From IMG/VR virus record IMGVR_UViG_3300043436_002865, positions 1 to 64,000 of that record: a DNA stretch of 64,000 bases. One strand, given 5' to 3'. The notes beneath the pieces were generated by a model that was given only the letters and a program-made list of their open reading frames with translations, had not been told where the DNA came from and made no database searches. The translations under genes were made by a program, and so were the position numbers. The DNA is from a virus. How positions within the stretch are numbered: position 1 is the first letter of the stretch; every line of letters starts with the position of its first letter. Positions 36,946 to 44,861 of the stretch are shown in pieces.

Positions 36946-37369
36946 TTAAGATCTCCTCGTTTTTTCCAATTGGGATAAGACGAGAACGCATTTCTTCTGG
37001 GACTACATATTTCAGTTCAACTGACAATACTCCATCTTTAAGATCTGCTCCGTGTACTTTTACATGTTCAGACAGCCTAAAAGTACGTTTAAATTTCTTC
37101 GTAGATATACCACGATGAATATATTCACGCTTATTAGTATCAAAATCGCCAGTAATTGTTAATGTGCGATCTTTAACTTCTATTGTTAGCGCATCAGCTG
37201 GGAATCCGGCTACTGCAAGCTCGATTAAATAATCGCTTTCGCCTGTTCTTATAATATTGTGTGGGGGATAGTGGTCGTTCGCATGTCGAACTGCGCTATC
37301 CAATTCATTTAGTAGATGATCGAATCCCACAAACGATGCTCTGGGGAATAGTTGTTGTACGCCTGTCAT
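36884..37369 (-). CDS. Hsp20/IbpA small heat-shock protein
   Basis: 161 aa starting MTGVQQLFPRASFVGFDHLLN. The alpha-crystallin domain spans about residues 35-125 (YLIELAVAGFPADALTIEVKDRTLTITGDF, then RTFRLSEHVKVHGADLKDGVLSVEL). It holds unfolding proteins in an ATP-independent way; in phages it may help virion assembly. The start at 37369 has AGGAG before it. The C-terminal IxI anchor reads LIPIGK. Similar Hsp20 genes are widespread in T4-like marine phages. Confidence 0.93.
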   Translation of the reverse strand: MTGVQQLFPRASFVGFDHLLNELDSAVRHANDHYPPHNIIRTGESDYLIELAVAGFPADALTIEVKDRTLTITGDFDTNKREYIHRGISTKKFKRTFRLSEHVKVHGADLKDGVLSVELKYVVPEEMRSRLIPIGKNEEILNDTHSTNTKQLSTQSNRRID

Positions 37370-37419
37370 ATTTTTTCTCCTTTTCACAAGCAAGAATTTT
37401 TGAGCCCCTAAAAGGCAGC

Positions 37420-37818
37420 TCACTCGTTATTAACTATTAGCTTAATTTTACTTTGAGCTACTAGTTTTATTTCTCGCATAAATCTTTCGTCTATTAGACT
37501 TTGCAAGAAATTCTCCCATTCGTTATCGAATGAAATTTTTTCTTCATCAGTTAAGTCTGATGTATAATATTTATCAGTTGATTCTTTACATACTAAAGTA
37601 GCAGCTACAAATAAATTAGCACTGCCTATTGTTTTTGTTAAATCATTGCCTTCTTCATCAAAGTAGTCATCTTCATCTTTAATATAACTAACATCTTTTC
37701 TTGAAGTTAATAATTCATATGCAGAATGGCTTACAGTTTCTTCTTCTTCTGAGTATATGTCTAAAGGCCTAGAAGATAGCACCTCTTTAATATACTCTCT
37801 TAATTTATTAGAAATCAT
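37420..37818 (-). CDS. acidic hypothetical protein, 132 aa
   Basis: Acidic protein (YSEEEETVSHSAYELLTSRKDVSYIKDEDDYFDEEGND) with a hydrophobic helix (SANLFVAATLVC). Unknown family. Follows the coiled-coil membrane gene in the same unit. Confidence 0.65.
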   Translation of the reverse strand: MISNKLREYIKEVLSSRPLDIYSEEEETVSHSAYELLTSRKDVSYIKDEDDYFDEEGNDLTKTIGSANLFVAATLVCKESTDKYYTSDLTDEEKISFDNEWENFLQSLIDERFMREIKLVAQSKIKLIVNNE

Positions 37819-37819
37819 A

Positions 37820-38137
37820 CTATCCCTTAAACCATGCTGCTAATAAAGCTAATGCTCCTGCTACCATCCCACCTAAAACCCATAGAGTTTTTAAACTTGT
37901 TTTTCCTTGAGAAGCCAAATCTTGTAACTCAGTGATTCTAGATAGTAGTAATTCCATATCTTTTGCTATTTTAGATTCTAACGTAGATATTCTTTGCTCT
38001 AATCTTTCAAATCTATCTATCATGTACTGATGTCTTTCTGCTCTTAAAGCATCAGCAACTAATATGGCTGATTCAGCAGACTGAAGTCTCTTAGATATAT
38101 CGTCTATTTCTCTTTTTATATACTGAATCTCTTCCAA
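37820..38137 (-). CDS. coiled-coil protein with C-terminal membrane anchor, 105 aa
   Basis: A long heptad helix (residues about 5-75: IKREIDDISKRLQSAESA... RLEQRISTLESKI) ends in one membrane segment (LWVLGGMVAGALALLAAW) and FKG. This is the shape of XhlA-type hemolysin/holin accessory proteins. It is first in the unit, behind a strong promoter at 38177-38204. Confidence 0.7.
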   Translation of the reverse strand: MEEIQYIKREIDDISKRLQSAESAILVADALRAERHQYMIDRFERLEQRISTLESKIAKDMELLLSRITELQDLASQGKTSLKTLWVLGGMVAGALALLAAWFKG

Positions 38138-38176
38138 TTAATATCTCCTGATATAATAGTAATGCTTAATAATACT

Positions 38177-38204
38177 ATTATAGCAGATAAGACCTAATAG
38201 TCAA
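38177..38204 (-). promoter_or_regulatory. strong sigma-70-like promoter
   Basis: Minus strand TTGACT (38199-38204), 16-bp spacer, perfect TATAAT (38177-38182), heading the Hsp20 unit. Confidence 0.8.
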
Positions 38205-38239
38205 AAGGAATTTTTTATAAATTTAAATATAAGTGTATA

Positions 38240-38563
38240 TTATACTAAGCTAGAAAAATAAGGATAATTATTAAAGGCCCAAGAATAAGAAACTTGAAGC
38301 TTAGTTTTTTTATGCTCTAAAGAAGAATCTTCTTTAATAATATTAAGCATTTCGTTAATAGAAATAAGAATTGGATTAATAGTTTTATTATTGTAATATC
38401 CATGCTTATTTGCAGGATGTTTACAAGTATGTTTAGAGTAATAAGTTGGATTATTTAATTTTAGTAGAGTTTTCTTAATAGAGTCGATAATGGGTTGAGA
38501 CATTTGATTTTTTAACTGTAAAGCAATTTCAAAAAATTCAATATCAAAAGCTGTTAGTTTCAT
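38240..38563 (-). CDS. hypothetical protein, 107 aa
   Basis: Helical protein starting MKLTAFDIEFFEIALQLKNQM, with the central HTCKHPANKHGYYN and C-terminal VSYSWAFNNYPYFSSLV. Unrecognised. It stands alone after the promoter at 38626-38654. Confidence 0.65.
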   Translation of the reverse strand: MKLTAFDIEFFEIALQLKNQMSQPIIDSIKKTLLKLNNPTYYSKHTCKHPANKHGYYNNKTINPILISINEMLNIIKEDSSLEHKKTKLQVSYSWAFNNYPYFSSLV

Positions 38564-38625
38564 TTGTTACCTTATTCTGCTAAATCTGTAATTAATAACA
38601 ACAATATTTATTGGTTGTTAAGTTA

Positions 38626-38654
38626 AATATAGACTTTAAAATAGCAATAATCAA
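38626..38654 (-). promoter_or_regulatory. sigma-70-like promoter
   Basis: Minus strand TTGATT (38649-38654), 17-bp spacer, TATATT (38626-38631), same hexamers as at 18138-18166. The divergent region 38564-38792 holds this and the plus-strand promoter at 38747; nothing else was seen there. Confidence 0.55.
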
Positions 38655-38746
38655 TAATAATTTTATAGTTAATGCTGCTTAGCTACCAATATTCTAAATT
38701 TATTCGTTTTAGGATATGTATATTATTATTCTATTTAATTTTTGTT

Positions 38747-38774
38747 TTGACTTTGCTAGGCTTTAGTGTATAAT
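38747..38774 (+). promoter_or_regulatory. strong sigma-70-like promoter
   Basis: TTGACT (38747-38752), 16-bp spacer, perfect TATAAT (38769-38774), upstream of the thioredoxin-like/bS21 genes; GAGGTGGA ribosome site before the ATG. Confidence 0.8.
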
Positions 38775-38792
38775 TTATTTTAGAGGTGGAAT

Positions 38793-39041
38793 ATGAAAAT
38801 AATAGGCGTATACAATAGTGTTACGGAAAAATACGTAAACAAACAGGTAACCGAGTTAAAACAACTTGGTTATGAAGCAGACGCTATTACAGTAGAAGAA
38901 GCTAAAAACTATTTAGATAGCATTAGTACTCCTAGTTTCTTTTTAATAAAAAATGACAAGTTTGGTTATGCGCTAAACGGAAAACACGATTTCACAAAAA
39001 TTTTACAATGGGTAAAGAATTCAGGTATAGTATGCAAGTAA
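38793..39041 (+). CDS. thioredoxin-fold protein, 82 aa
   Basis: Small thioredoxin/glutaredoxin-like fold: KIIGVYNSVTEKYVNKQVTELKQLGYEADAITVE, then the cis-proline region STPSFFLIKNDKFGYALNGKHDFTKILQWV. The active-site CxxC is missing (NSVTEK at that place), so it is probably not an oxidoreductase by itself. Coupled to bS21 by overlap. Confidence 0.7.
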   Translation: MKIIGVYNSVTEKYVNKQVTELKQLGYEADAITVEEAKNYLDSISTPSFFLIKNDKFGYALNGKHDFTKILQWVKNSGIVCK

Positions 39042-39289
39042 ACACAAAAAAATATGGTGGAGATGCTCTTAGAAGTTATAAAGCTTTAATGAGAAAATTG
39101 AGCAGAGAAGGTCTCTATCAGGAACTTAAAGAACGAGAGTTCTTTAAAAGTAAAGGCCAAAGAAAAAGAGAAGAAAAAGTTCAAGGAACTTTAAGAGTAG
39201 CAAAAAAACAGCGCCTTAGAATGGAACACTTAGCTAAAGAATTGCCTATAGTAAAACCTAAACCAAAACCCTTTAAGCAAAAAAAGTAA
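39032..39289 (+). CDS. rpsU: ribosomal protein bS21 homologue
   Basis: About 85 aa starting MQVNTKKYGGDALRSYKALMRKLSREG, then ELKEREFFKSKGQRKREEK and a basic tail, the pattern of bS21 (lone helix with REFY/REFF core that wraps near the anti-Shine-Dalgarno end of 16S rRNA). Phage bS21 copies are thought to replace the host protein and bias initiation. Start at 39032 is used because CAGG stands before it; the upstream ATG at 39008 is possible. Confidence 0.88.
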   Translation: MQVNTKKYGGDALRSYKALMRKLSREGLYQELKEREFFKSKGQRKREEKVQGTLRVAKKQRLRMEHLAKELPIVKPKPKPFKQKK

Positions 39290-39337
39290 AATTAAGCTTG
39301 CATTATAGGAGTAAGTTATATATTCTTATATTAAGAA

Positions 39338-39369
39338 AGTGCTTTATTTAACTTTTAGCACTAGTTTTT
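39338..39369 (+). terminator. weak intrinsic terminator
   Basis: AGTGCT (39338-39343) pairs with AGCACT (39357-39362), 13-nt loop, followed by AGTTTTT. It would end the bS21 unit; downstream genes may be partly expressed by read-through. Confidence 0.4.
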
Positions 39370-39383
39370 ATATCGGATATTAT

Positions 39384-40085
39384 ATGCTAATTTACTTTAG
39401 AGCTTGCGAAAAACAAAATACTATTTCCTACGTAACTCGTTTTAATAATATTAATAAAACAATTATACTGAAAAAATGCTGGTTGTCAATTCAAAATAGT
39501 ATTTCATCTGAAGATAAAGTAATCTTAATTGAAGATTCTTTATCTTCAGATACTTTAAATTGGTTATATGCCAATAGTAAAACAGAAATTGTAAAAGTTT
39601 CAGTTCCTAATCATTCTTGGGAATTTCACCAGCACACAGTAACTCTAGTAGAAGCACTAGCACAATTCTCAGAACAATTTCCAGAAGAGTTACACTATAT
39701 TGTAGAGGATGATTATCTACATACTCCCGACGCACTAAATGTGCTTCGGGATACTTTATTTTCATGGAACTATTTTGCAGTTCCCTATGATTATCCAGAT
39801 AGATATAATCCTCCAAAACCTTGTAACGTATTAGTAGGGAAAGATAGGCATTGGAGAACTATAGACAGTGGCACAATGACTGCAATAGCAAAAGGTAAAA
39901 CATGGTTAACTTATATGAGTGCGCTAAAAGAAGCAGCTCCAACTAGTAACGATAAAGTATTTGAAGAAATATACTCAAAAGTTCCATGTATTAACCCATT
40001 ACCGGGAGTAGCAAGTCATATGACAGACAAGCACCATACTCCGCTAGTAAACTGGAATCAAATATGGGAGAATATAAATGTATAA
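39384..40085 (+). CDS. glycosyltransferase-like protein
   Basis: About 233 aa starting MLIYFRACEKQNTISYVTRF. YIVEDDYLHTPDALNVL places a DxD-like metal motif (EDDY) in the middle, as in GT-A proteins, and GTMTAIAKGKTWL and PLPGVASHMTDKHHTP close the fold. It is the first of a plus-strand glycan block (39384-45960). The start before the first predicted strand is inferred. Confidence 0.7.
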   Translation: MLIYFRACEKQNTISYVTRFNNINKTIILKKCWLSIQNSISSEDKVILIEDSLSSDTLNWLYANSKTEIVKVSVPNHSWEFHQHTVTLVEALAQFSEQFPEELHYIVEDDYLHTPDALNVLRDTLFSWNYFAVPYDYPDRYNPPKPCNVLVGKDRHWRTIDSGTMTAIAKGKTWLTYMSALKEAAPTSNDKVFEEIYSKVPCINPLPGVASHMTDKHHTPLVNWNQIWENINV

Positions 40086-40638
40086 ACTACAATACGATCA
40101 CTTAAGACACTTTACTAGTTCAGAAGGATATTGGTCTACTATAGACTGCATAACAGTAGCTAATAGTATTATATCAATAACAAAAGCTAGCTCTATGTTA
40201 GAAATAGGTTTTAATATTGGATATAGCGCAGCCACCTGGCTACAGTCTGGTATAAAAACTTTGTATATAATTGATATAAACTATCATGCAGATACAGAAA
40301 AAGCCTTGCACGCAACGAAAGAAACTTTCTCAGATGCTACAGTAGAATGGTTACTAGCTAATTCAACTCATCAAGTAGCAAGAGATTGGAATATTCCAGC
40401 AGTAGATATAGCTTTTATTGATGGAGAGCATACATATGAAGCTACTATGTCTGACAGTATGCTATCAATAGAAAAAGGCGCTAAATGGTTAGCTTACGAT
40501 GATGTAATAGAAAATCACTCTAATGGAATTCATAAAGCTATAAGCAAACTAGAAGAACAAGGACTTATTGAATTAGTGCAGTCTTGGCCTATGACATGGA
40601 CTGAACAAGGGTACGTAGTATTAGCAAAGGTATTATAA
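40078..40638 (+). CDS. class I SAM methyltransferase (family 24-like)
   Basis: 186 aa. SAM motif MLEIGFNIGYSAATWL, then IIDINYH, and VDIAFIDGEHTYEATMSD, as in the Methyltransf_24 group that often methylates sugars. It overlaps both neighbours by 1-8 nt. Probable acceptor a glycan made by this block. Confidence 0.82.
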   Translation: MYKLQYDHLRHFTSSEGYWSTIDCITVANSIISITKASSMLEIGFNIGYSAATWLQSGIKTLYIIDINYHADTEKALHATKETFSDATVEWLLANSTHQVARDWNIPAVDIAFIDGEHTYEATMSDSMLSIEKGAKWLAYDDVIENHSNGIHKAISKLEEQGLIELVQSWPMTWTEQGYVVLAKVL

Positions 40639-41147
40639 TGAAACTAAATAATTTTCAAAGCAAAAACTATCCTGATTATATAAGTCAGGGAAACCATGCT
40701 CAGTTTATATTGCCAGTAGCTAAGCATGTGCTAAAAGACAAAAGTCTAGGAGTAGATGTAGGTTGTAAAAAACCAGAATGGGCGTATCCAGGAGCGTTAC
40801 TAGTAGATTTAGATTTACCAGATGAATGGCACGCTAATAACCTACCAGAATCAGGTAATCTAGAATATATATTTTCTTCTCACTGTTTAGAACATATTGA
40901 AAATTGGGAAGAAACACTAGCATATTGGAAGAACTCTCTCGTATCAGGCGGTGTATTATTTTTATATTTACCTCATACAGATTGTGAATATTGGGATACT
41001 AGATTCATGCCTACTAAAAGACATGTGAATAACTTTACTCCTCAGCAAATAGAATATTATTTACGTTTTGTACTAGGTTTTAAAAATGTGTTTGCGTCTC
41101 AAAGAGATTCCGCATTTAGCTTTTGTGTGTATGGTGAAAAGCCATGA
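40638..41147 (+). CDS. SAM-dependent methyltransferase-like protein
   Basis: 169 aa. Motif I is degenerate (LGVDVGCKKPEWAYPGALLVDLDLP) but FSSHCLEHIENWEETLAYWKNSLVSGGVLFLYLPH matches the post-I region of type 11 methyltransferases. The poor glycine motif may indicate weak or no SAM binding. Coupled to the epimerase gene (ATGA). Confidence 0.7.
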   Translation: MKLNNFQSKNYPDYISQGNHAQFILPVAKHVLKDKSLGVDVGCKKPEWAYPGALLVDLDLPDEWHANNLPESGNLEYIFSSHCLEHIENWEETLAYWKNSLVSGGVLFLYLPHTDCEYWDTRFMPTKRHVNNFTPQQIEYYLRFVLGFKNVFASQRDSAFSFCVYGEKP

Positions 41148-42181
41148 AAAGCATAGTAATTACTGGAAGTGCTGGTCTTATTGGAAGTCATCTTTGCTAC
41201 AAGTTTATTGAACTTGGATACACAGTAATTGGAGTTGACAATCTAATTGGTGGTTATGCTTCTAACATGCCTGAACAGGGCAGAACTTTTTACTACTATA
41301 ATATAGATATTCTAAATACAGCTAAGTTATCAGAAGTTTTTAAGTTTCATAAACCAGAAGCCGTTATTCATTGTGCAGCGCTAGCGCATGAAGGATTAAG
41401 CGTATTTGCACCTAAAACAATAGTTGAAAATATATATGCGGGGACTGCTTCTGTAGCCAGCGCCGCTTGTGCAAACAAAGTTGCAACCTTTATTAATACT
41501 AGTTCTATGGCTAGATACGGAGCACAACAACCTCCATTTATTGAAGATGAAACTATTCCAACTCCTATTGATCCGTATGGTCTTGCTAAGCTACACGCAG
41601 AACAGCACTTAAAACTAATGAGTGACATATATGGCATTAAGATTATTACAATGGTTCCGCACAACGTATGCGGCCCGCATCAGTGCTATAGCGATCCATT
41701 TAGAAATGTTATGAGCATTTTTGCTAATCAGTTAAAACGTAGTAAACCAATATACATATACGGTGACGGATCACAAAAACGTTCGTTCTCACACGTTACT
41801 GATTGTGTAGCGGCTTATGTAACAGCTTATAACACTAGAGATGCTATTAAGTCTGGAGAAGTGTTTAATATAGGTCCAGATGATGGAACTGAGATAACGG
41901 TAAAAGAACTAGCAGTTAAAGTTAGTAGATACTTTAATGTTGATCCTAATATAACTCATTTGCCTGAGAGACCTAGAGAAGTAAAAGATGCTTGGGTTTC
42001 TACTGCAAAAGCTAAAAGCGTGCTAAACTATGCTACTAATAATTCCACAGACGATACTATTAGAGACACAGTGCATTGGATGAAAGATCAGCCTAATAGA
42101 GATTTTAAGTATCACTTAGAGCTAGAAATTATTACAGATCAAACTCCTAAGACTTGGACTGACAAGCTGTTTAACGCATAA
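41144..42181 (+). CDS. extended SDR NAD-dependent epimerase
   Basis: 345 aa GalE-like enzyme. TGSAGLIGSH is the NAD loop (GxxGxxG), INTSSMARYG and YGLAK (Tyr and Lys) form the catalytic site, and HNVCGPHQCYSDPFRN, IYGDGSQKRSFSHVTDC and FNIGPDDG are substrate-side blocks. It epimerises or dehydrates a nucleotide sugar. HldD, UDP-galactose and dTDP-sugar epimerases are all possible; with HldE-like partners elsewhere an ADP-heptose role could be proposed. Confidence 0.9.
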   Translation: MKSIVITGSAGLIGSHLCYKFIELGYTVIGVDNLIGGYASNMPEQGRTFYYYNIDILNTAKLSEVFKFHKPEAVIHCAALAHEGLSVFAPKTIVENIYAGTASVASAACANKVATFINTSSMARYGAQQPPFIEDETIPTPIDPYGLAKLHAEQHLKLMSDIYGIKIITMVPHNVCGPHQCYSDPFRNVMSIFANQLKRSKPIYIYGDGSQKRSFSHVTDCVAAYVTAYNTRDAIKSGEVFNIGPDDGTEITVKELAVKVSRYFNVDPNITHLPERPREVKDAWVSTAKAKSVLNYATNNSTDDTIRDTVHWMKDQPNRDFKYHLELEIITDQTPKTWTDKLFNA

Positions 42182-42190
42182 GGAAAATAT

Positions 42191-43171
42191 ATGAAAAATG
42201 TACTAATATACAACTCTCAAGCAGTTGGAGACTGCATACTAGGAACTCATACGGCTAGGTTGTATAAACAAAAGTTTCCTGATACTAATATTTACTTTTG
42301 TACTAGAGAAAACCTAGTACCAACAACTTCTGAAGGTGAACAAGAAAATATTGATATTTTACAGGTTCTATCGCTACAGCAAGGAATAGCTGGTGTAGGG
42401 CAAATAGTACGTACTGTAAATGGCCCAAGCGTAAAGCTATTCGGATCTGATAAACCTATAGAATTTAACGAGATAATTGAGCAACATGCTTGGTTTGGTG
42501 ATATTGGAATAGTTCGTAGTCAATCAGCTTCTCTATTTACAAAACATGGAGAAACAGATTTTTGGGATACTGAAACTAGTTTTAATGTTGGCAGCCAAAA
42601 AAACTTACCTAGCGATCATATAGTAATCTCAACTGTTGGGCCGCTAGATTGGAATAGAAAAACTAAAAATGAAGCTATGCGCTTAACGTTTTTATCAAAG
42701 TTAAAATACTTTTTAGAGCAAAATAAAGTTAGTGCTAAAATATCGCTACTAGGTAGAGACGTAGAATACGGGTCGTTATTAGATTCTTTGAGAAAGCTAA
42801 ACAATAGCCATATATTTATTGGGCCTATGGGTATACACTCTCATGTAGCGGCAGGTCTTGGAGTAGATACTATTACAATTCCATCAGTATTCCCTGCACA
42901 TTATGATAGTCCTGAGTATTATCACAGTGGCTGGCATAAAACTATAAAGCCAGCTATTCATTGTGGAAACTATCAATGCGTAAAGCCTAAAAATTATAGT
43001 GCAGAAAATAAGTTTCCTGAAGGTCCAGGAACTACTATGGGATTTTGGCCAAAAATGTGTGATGAAACTGAGAATGGATTTTCTTGTGTTCATAATGTAA
43101 GTCCAGAGGCTATTATGGAACTGTTCGCAGACTGGTATATTCAAAAAGGTAAAGATCTATGGAACCGTTAA
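42191..43171 (+). CDS. glycosyltransferase family 9-like protein
   Basis: 326 aa GT-B-like protein. VLIYNSQAVGDCILGTHTARLYKQKFP at the start and FIGPMGIHSHVAAGLGVDTITIPSVFP in the second half match ADP-heptose:LPS heptosyltransferases. The tail has a Cys-containing block (HCGNYQCVKPKNY). It would transfer heptose or a related sugar. The gene precedes a family 2 enzyme and starts 9 nt after the epimerase. Confidence 0.78.
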   Translation: MKNVLIYNSQAVGDCILGTHTARLYKQKFPDTNIYFCTRENLVPTTSEGEQENIDILQVLSLQQGIAGVGQIVRTVNGPSVKLFGSDKPIEFNEIIEQHAWFGDIGIVRSQSASLFTKHGETDFWDTETSFNVGSQKNLPSDHIVISTVGPLDWNRKTKNEAMRLTFLSKLKYFLEQNKVSAKISLLGRDVEYGSLLDSLRKLNNSHIFIGPMGIHSHVAAGLGVDTITIPSVFPAHYDSPEYYHSGWHKTIKPAIHCGNYQCVKPKNYSAENKFPEGPGTTMGFWPKMCDETENGFSCVHNVSPEAIMELFADWYIQKGKDLWNR

Positions 43172-43980
43172 TTGTAGTACCCTATGTAAATCCTAATGAA
43201 ATACAGGCTTTAAAATCAGCTATAAAATGGGATGCTCCTATAGTATTTTGGGAAGATAAAGGTAGAATAGGTAGTGATCTAGCTTATCAAACCCTGTGGA
43301 ATACCTACAGTGATAGAGATATAATACTTCTACACGCAGATATGATTCCAATGCCTGACGATACAAATAATAATTGGTATAAGCAATTATGTGATTATGC
43401 TAATAAATTCCCAGAAGCAGGAATATTAGGAACAACTTTATTATACCCAGCTAAAGATGAAGAAGGAAACTTCTATATACAACACGCTGGAGGAAGGTTT
43501 GAAAATGGCGAGGCAATACATTACGGAGGAGGGCTTGATCTCTCTAGCGGAAGCGCATCTAGAAAAGTGGAGTCAGATAAAGGACAGTACGACAAAAAAG
43601 TCAGAAACGTATCCTGGGTTACCTTTGGCGGTGTATATTTGCGTAGGTCCGCTCTTGTTGCTGTTGGCAATTTTGACCCCCTTTATCATTGGACTTACTA
43701 TCGCGATGTGGATTATTGTCTTTCTGCCCGCAGTCTTGGCTGGAAGATATATCAAACGCCAGTTAAACTACTTCACTTTGAAGGTAAAGACAACAAAAGA
43801 ATCCAATCAGAAAATCCAGCAAAAAAAGATAAGTGGCGAATAAATCATAATATATTCACCGAAAAATGGAAAGACAGTGATTTAATTAAGTCTATTGATG
43901 AGATTGTATATGAAGAAAATAAAGAATCAAACAGATATCAGAGCACAAAAAAGAGCACTAAAAGCGTCAAAAAGACGTAA
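43159..43980 (+). CDS. glycosyltransferase family 2
   Basis: 273 aa. LLHADMIPMPDD is the DxD-like site (about residue 58), and WVTFGGVYLRRSALVAVGNFDPLYHWTYYRDVDYCLSARSLGWKIY is the acceptor-binding ED motif region typical of rhamnosyl- or galactofuranosyl-type family 2 enzymes. The C-terminal tail is lysine-rich. It overlaps the upstream gene by 13 nt. Confidence 0.88.
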   Translation: MEPLIVVPYVNPNEIQALKSAIKWDAPIVFWEDKGRIGSDLAYQTLWNTYSDRDIILLHADMIPMPDDTNNNWYKQLCDYANKFPEAGILGTTLLYPAKDEEGNFYIQHAGGRFENGEAIHYGGGLDLSSGSASRKVESDKGQYDKKVRNVSWVTFGGVYLRRSALVAVGNFDPLYHWTYYRDVDYCLSARSLGWKIYQTPVKLLHFEGKDNKRIQSENPAKKDKWRINHNIFTEKWKDSDLIKSIDEIVYEENKESNRYQSTKKSTKSVKKT

Positions 43981-44074
43981 GGCTTATGCTCAGCAAAAAC
44001 ATTTATGGGATAGAGGAATAGGATTATATGAAGTCTACACAAAAGAAGAGCGTGATAAGTCTGATAAGCTATGA
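43910..44074 (+). CDS. possible small basic protein, 54 aa
   Basis: A frame that starts MKKIKNQTDIRAQKRALKAS and ends in TGA, overlapping the tail of one glycosyltransferase by 71 nt and the start of the next by 47 nt. Basic and helical; ATG is preceded by GATGAG. It fills the only gap between the two larger genes, which supports it, but coding overlap on both sides makes it uncertain. Confidence 0.4.
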   Translation: MKKIKNQTDIRAQKRALKASKRRKAYAQQKHLWDRGIGLYEVYTKEERDKSDKL

Positions 44075-44861
44075 TGCGCATTATTTACCAGAAAGTATCA
44101 AAAGTTATTATAACTATGTTGATGAAATAGTTTTGGGATTAGACAAAGATAGAATTAGTTGGAGTAATAACCGATTCAGCTTTAATGAGTCTGAGCTGTG
44201 GGAAGCATTATCTAAACTAGATGTTGATAACAAAATTACAGTTGTAGAAGAAAACTTTCATCGCAGTACTATACCAATAGAAAATGATACTCATGAACGT
44301 AACTTTTTAAAAGAACAATGCAGTAATGACTGGATTTTTTCTTTTGACGCTGACGAAATACTAATAAACGCAAAAGAGTTCTTTGTTGATTTTTGCCCGT
44401 TAGTAGAGTCTTATAAAGACGTAGAGTTAATGTTTACTTGGTTTTTACTATATAAAGAACTAGATGAAGGATATCTAATAATAGCTGATGAAAACAGAGA
44501 ACACGTATTTAATAAAGACATACAAGGATTTACTGCGCGTAAAGACTTACACACCTATACTTATTGTAGATGGACTAATGCTCCTAAGAAACTAAGATCA
44601 CCACTAGGAATACTGCACTACAGCTTTTGCAGACCTGATAAAGATCTAAGCGTTAAAGTAAATAACTTTGGCCACTCTATTGAAAGTAAGCGAGATCCGT
44701 TTTATGACATACAAAAAACAGTAAACGCTTCTAATTATTTAAATATGAGAAACTTTAAAACAAGTAATATGGGCCCACAATGGCCTACGCTAAAACTAAT
44801 ACCAAAAAATGAATTAGAAAGCTATTGTAAAGAAGAGGCGAGGTTATTATATGGCAATTAA
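44028..44861 (+). CDS. glycosyltransferase-like protein
   Basis: 277 aa. VISLISYDAHYLPESIKSYYNYVDEIVLGLD and FSFDADEILIN (DxD near residue 105) indicate a GT-A fold of the type that handles short glycans. ILHYSFCRPD provides a possible C-terminal His. Acceptor unknown. Coupled to the next gene by an 11-nt overlap. Confidence 0.8.
   Translation: MKSTQKKSVISLISYDAHYLPESIKSYYNYVDEIVLGLDKDRISWSNNRFSFNESELWEALSKLDVDNKITVVEENFHRSTIPIENDTHERNFLKEQCSNDWIFSFDADEILINAKEFFVDFCPLVESYKDVELMFTWFLLYKELDEGYLIIADENREHVFNKDIQGFTARKDLHTYTYCRWTNAPKKLRSPLGILHYSFCRPDKDLSVKVNNFGHSIESKRDPFYDIQKTVNASNYLNMRNFKTSNMGPQWPTLKLIPKNELESYCKEEARLLYGN

Noticed and set aside
39298-39326. Promoter TTGCAT-17-TATTCT before the glycan block
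   Set aside because: The -10 is poor and it lies upstream of a terminator-like hairpin, so it would be stopped before the genes.
43457-43843. 128-codon plus-strand frame with membrane-like segment inside the family 2 glycosyltransferase gene
   Set aside because: Shadow frame: the glycosyltransferase motifs occupy the same bases in another frame.
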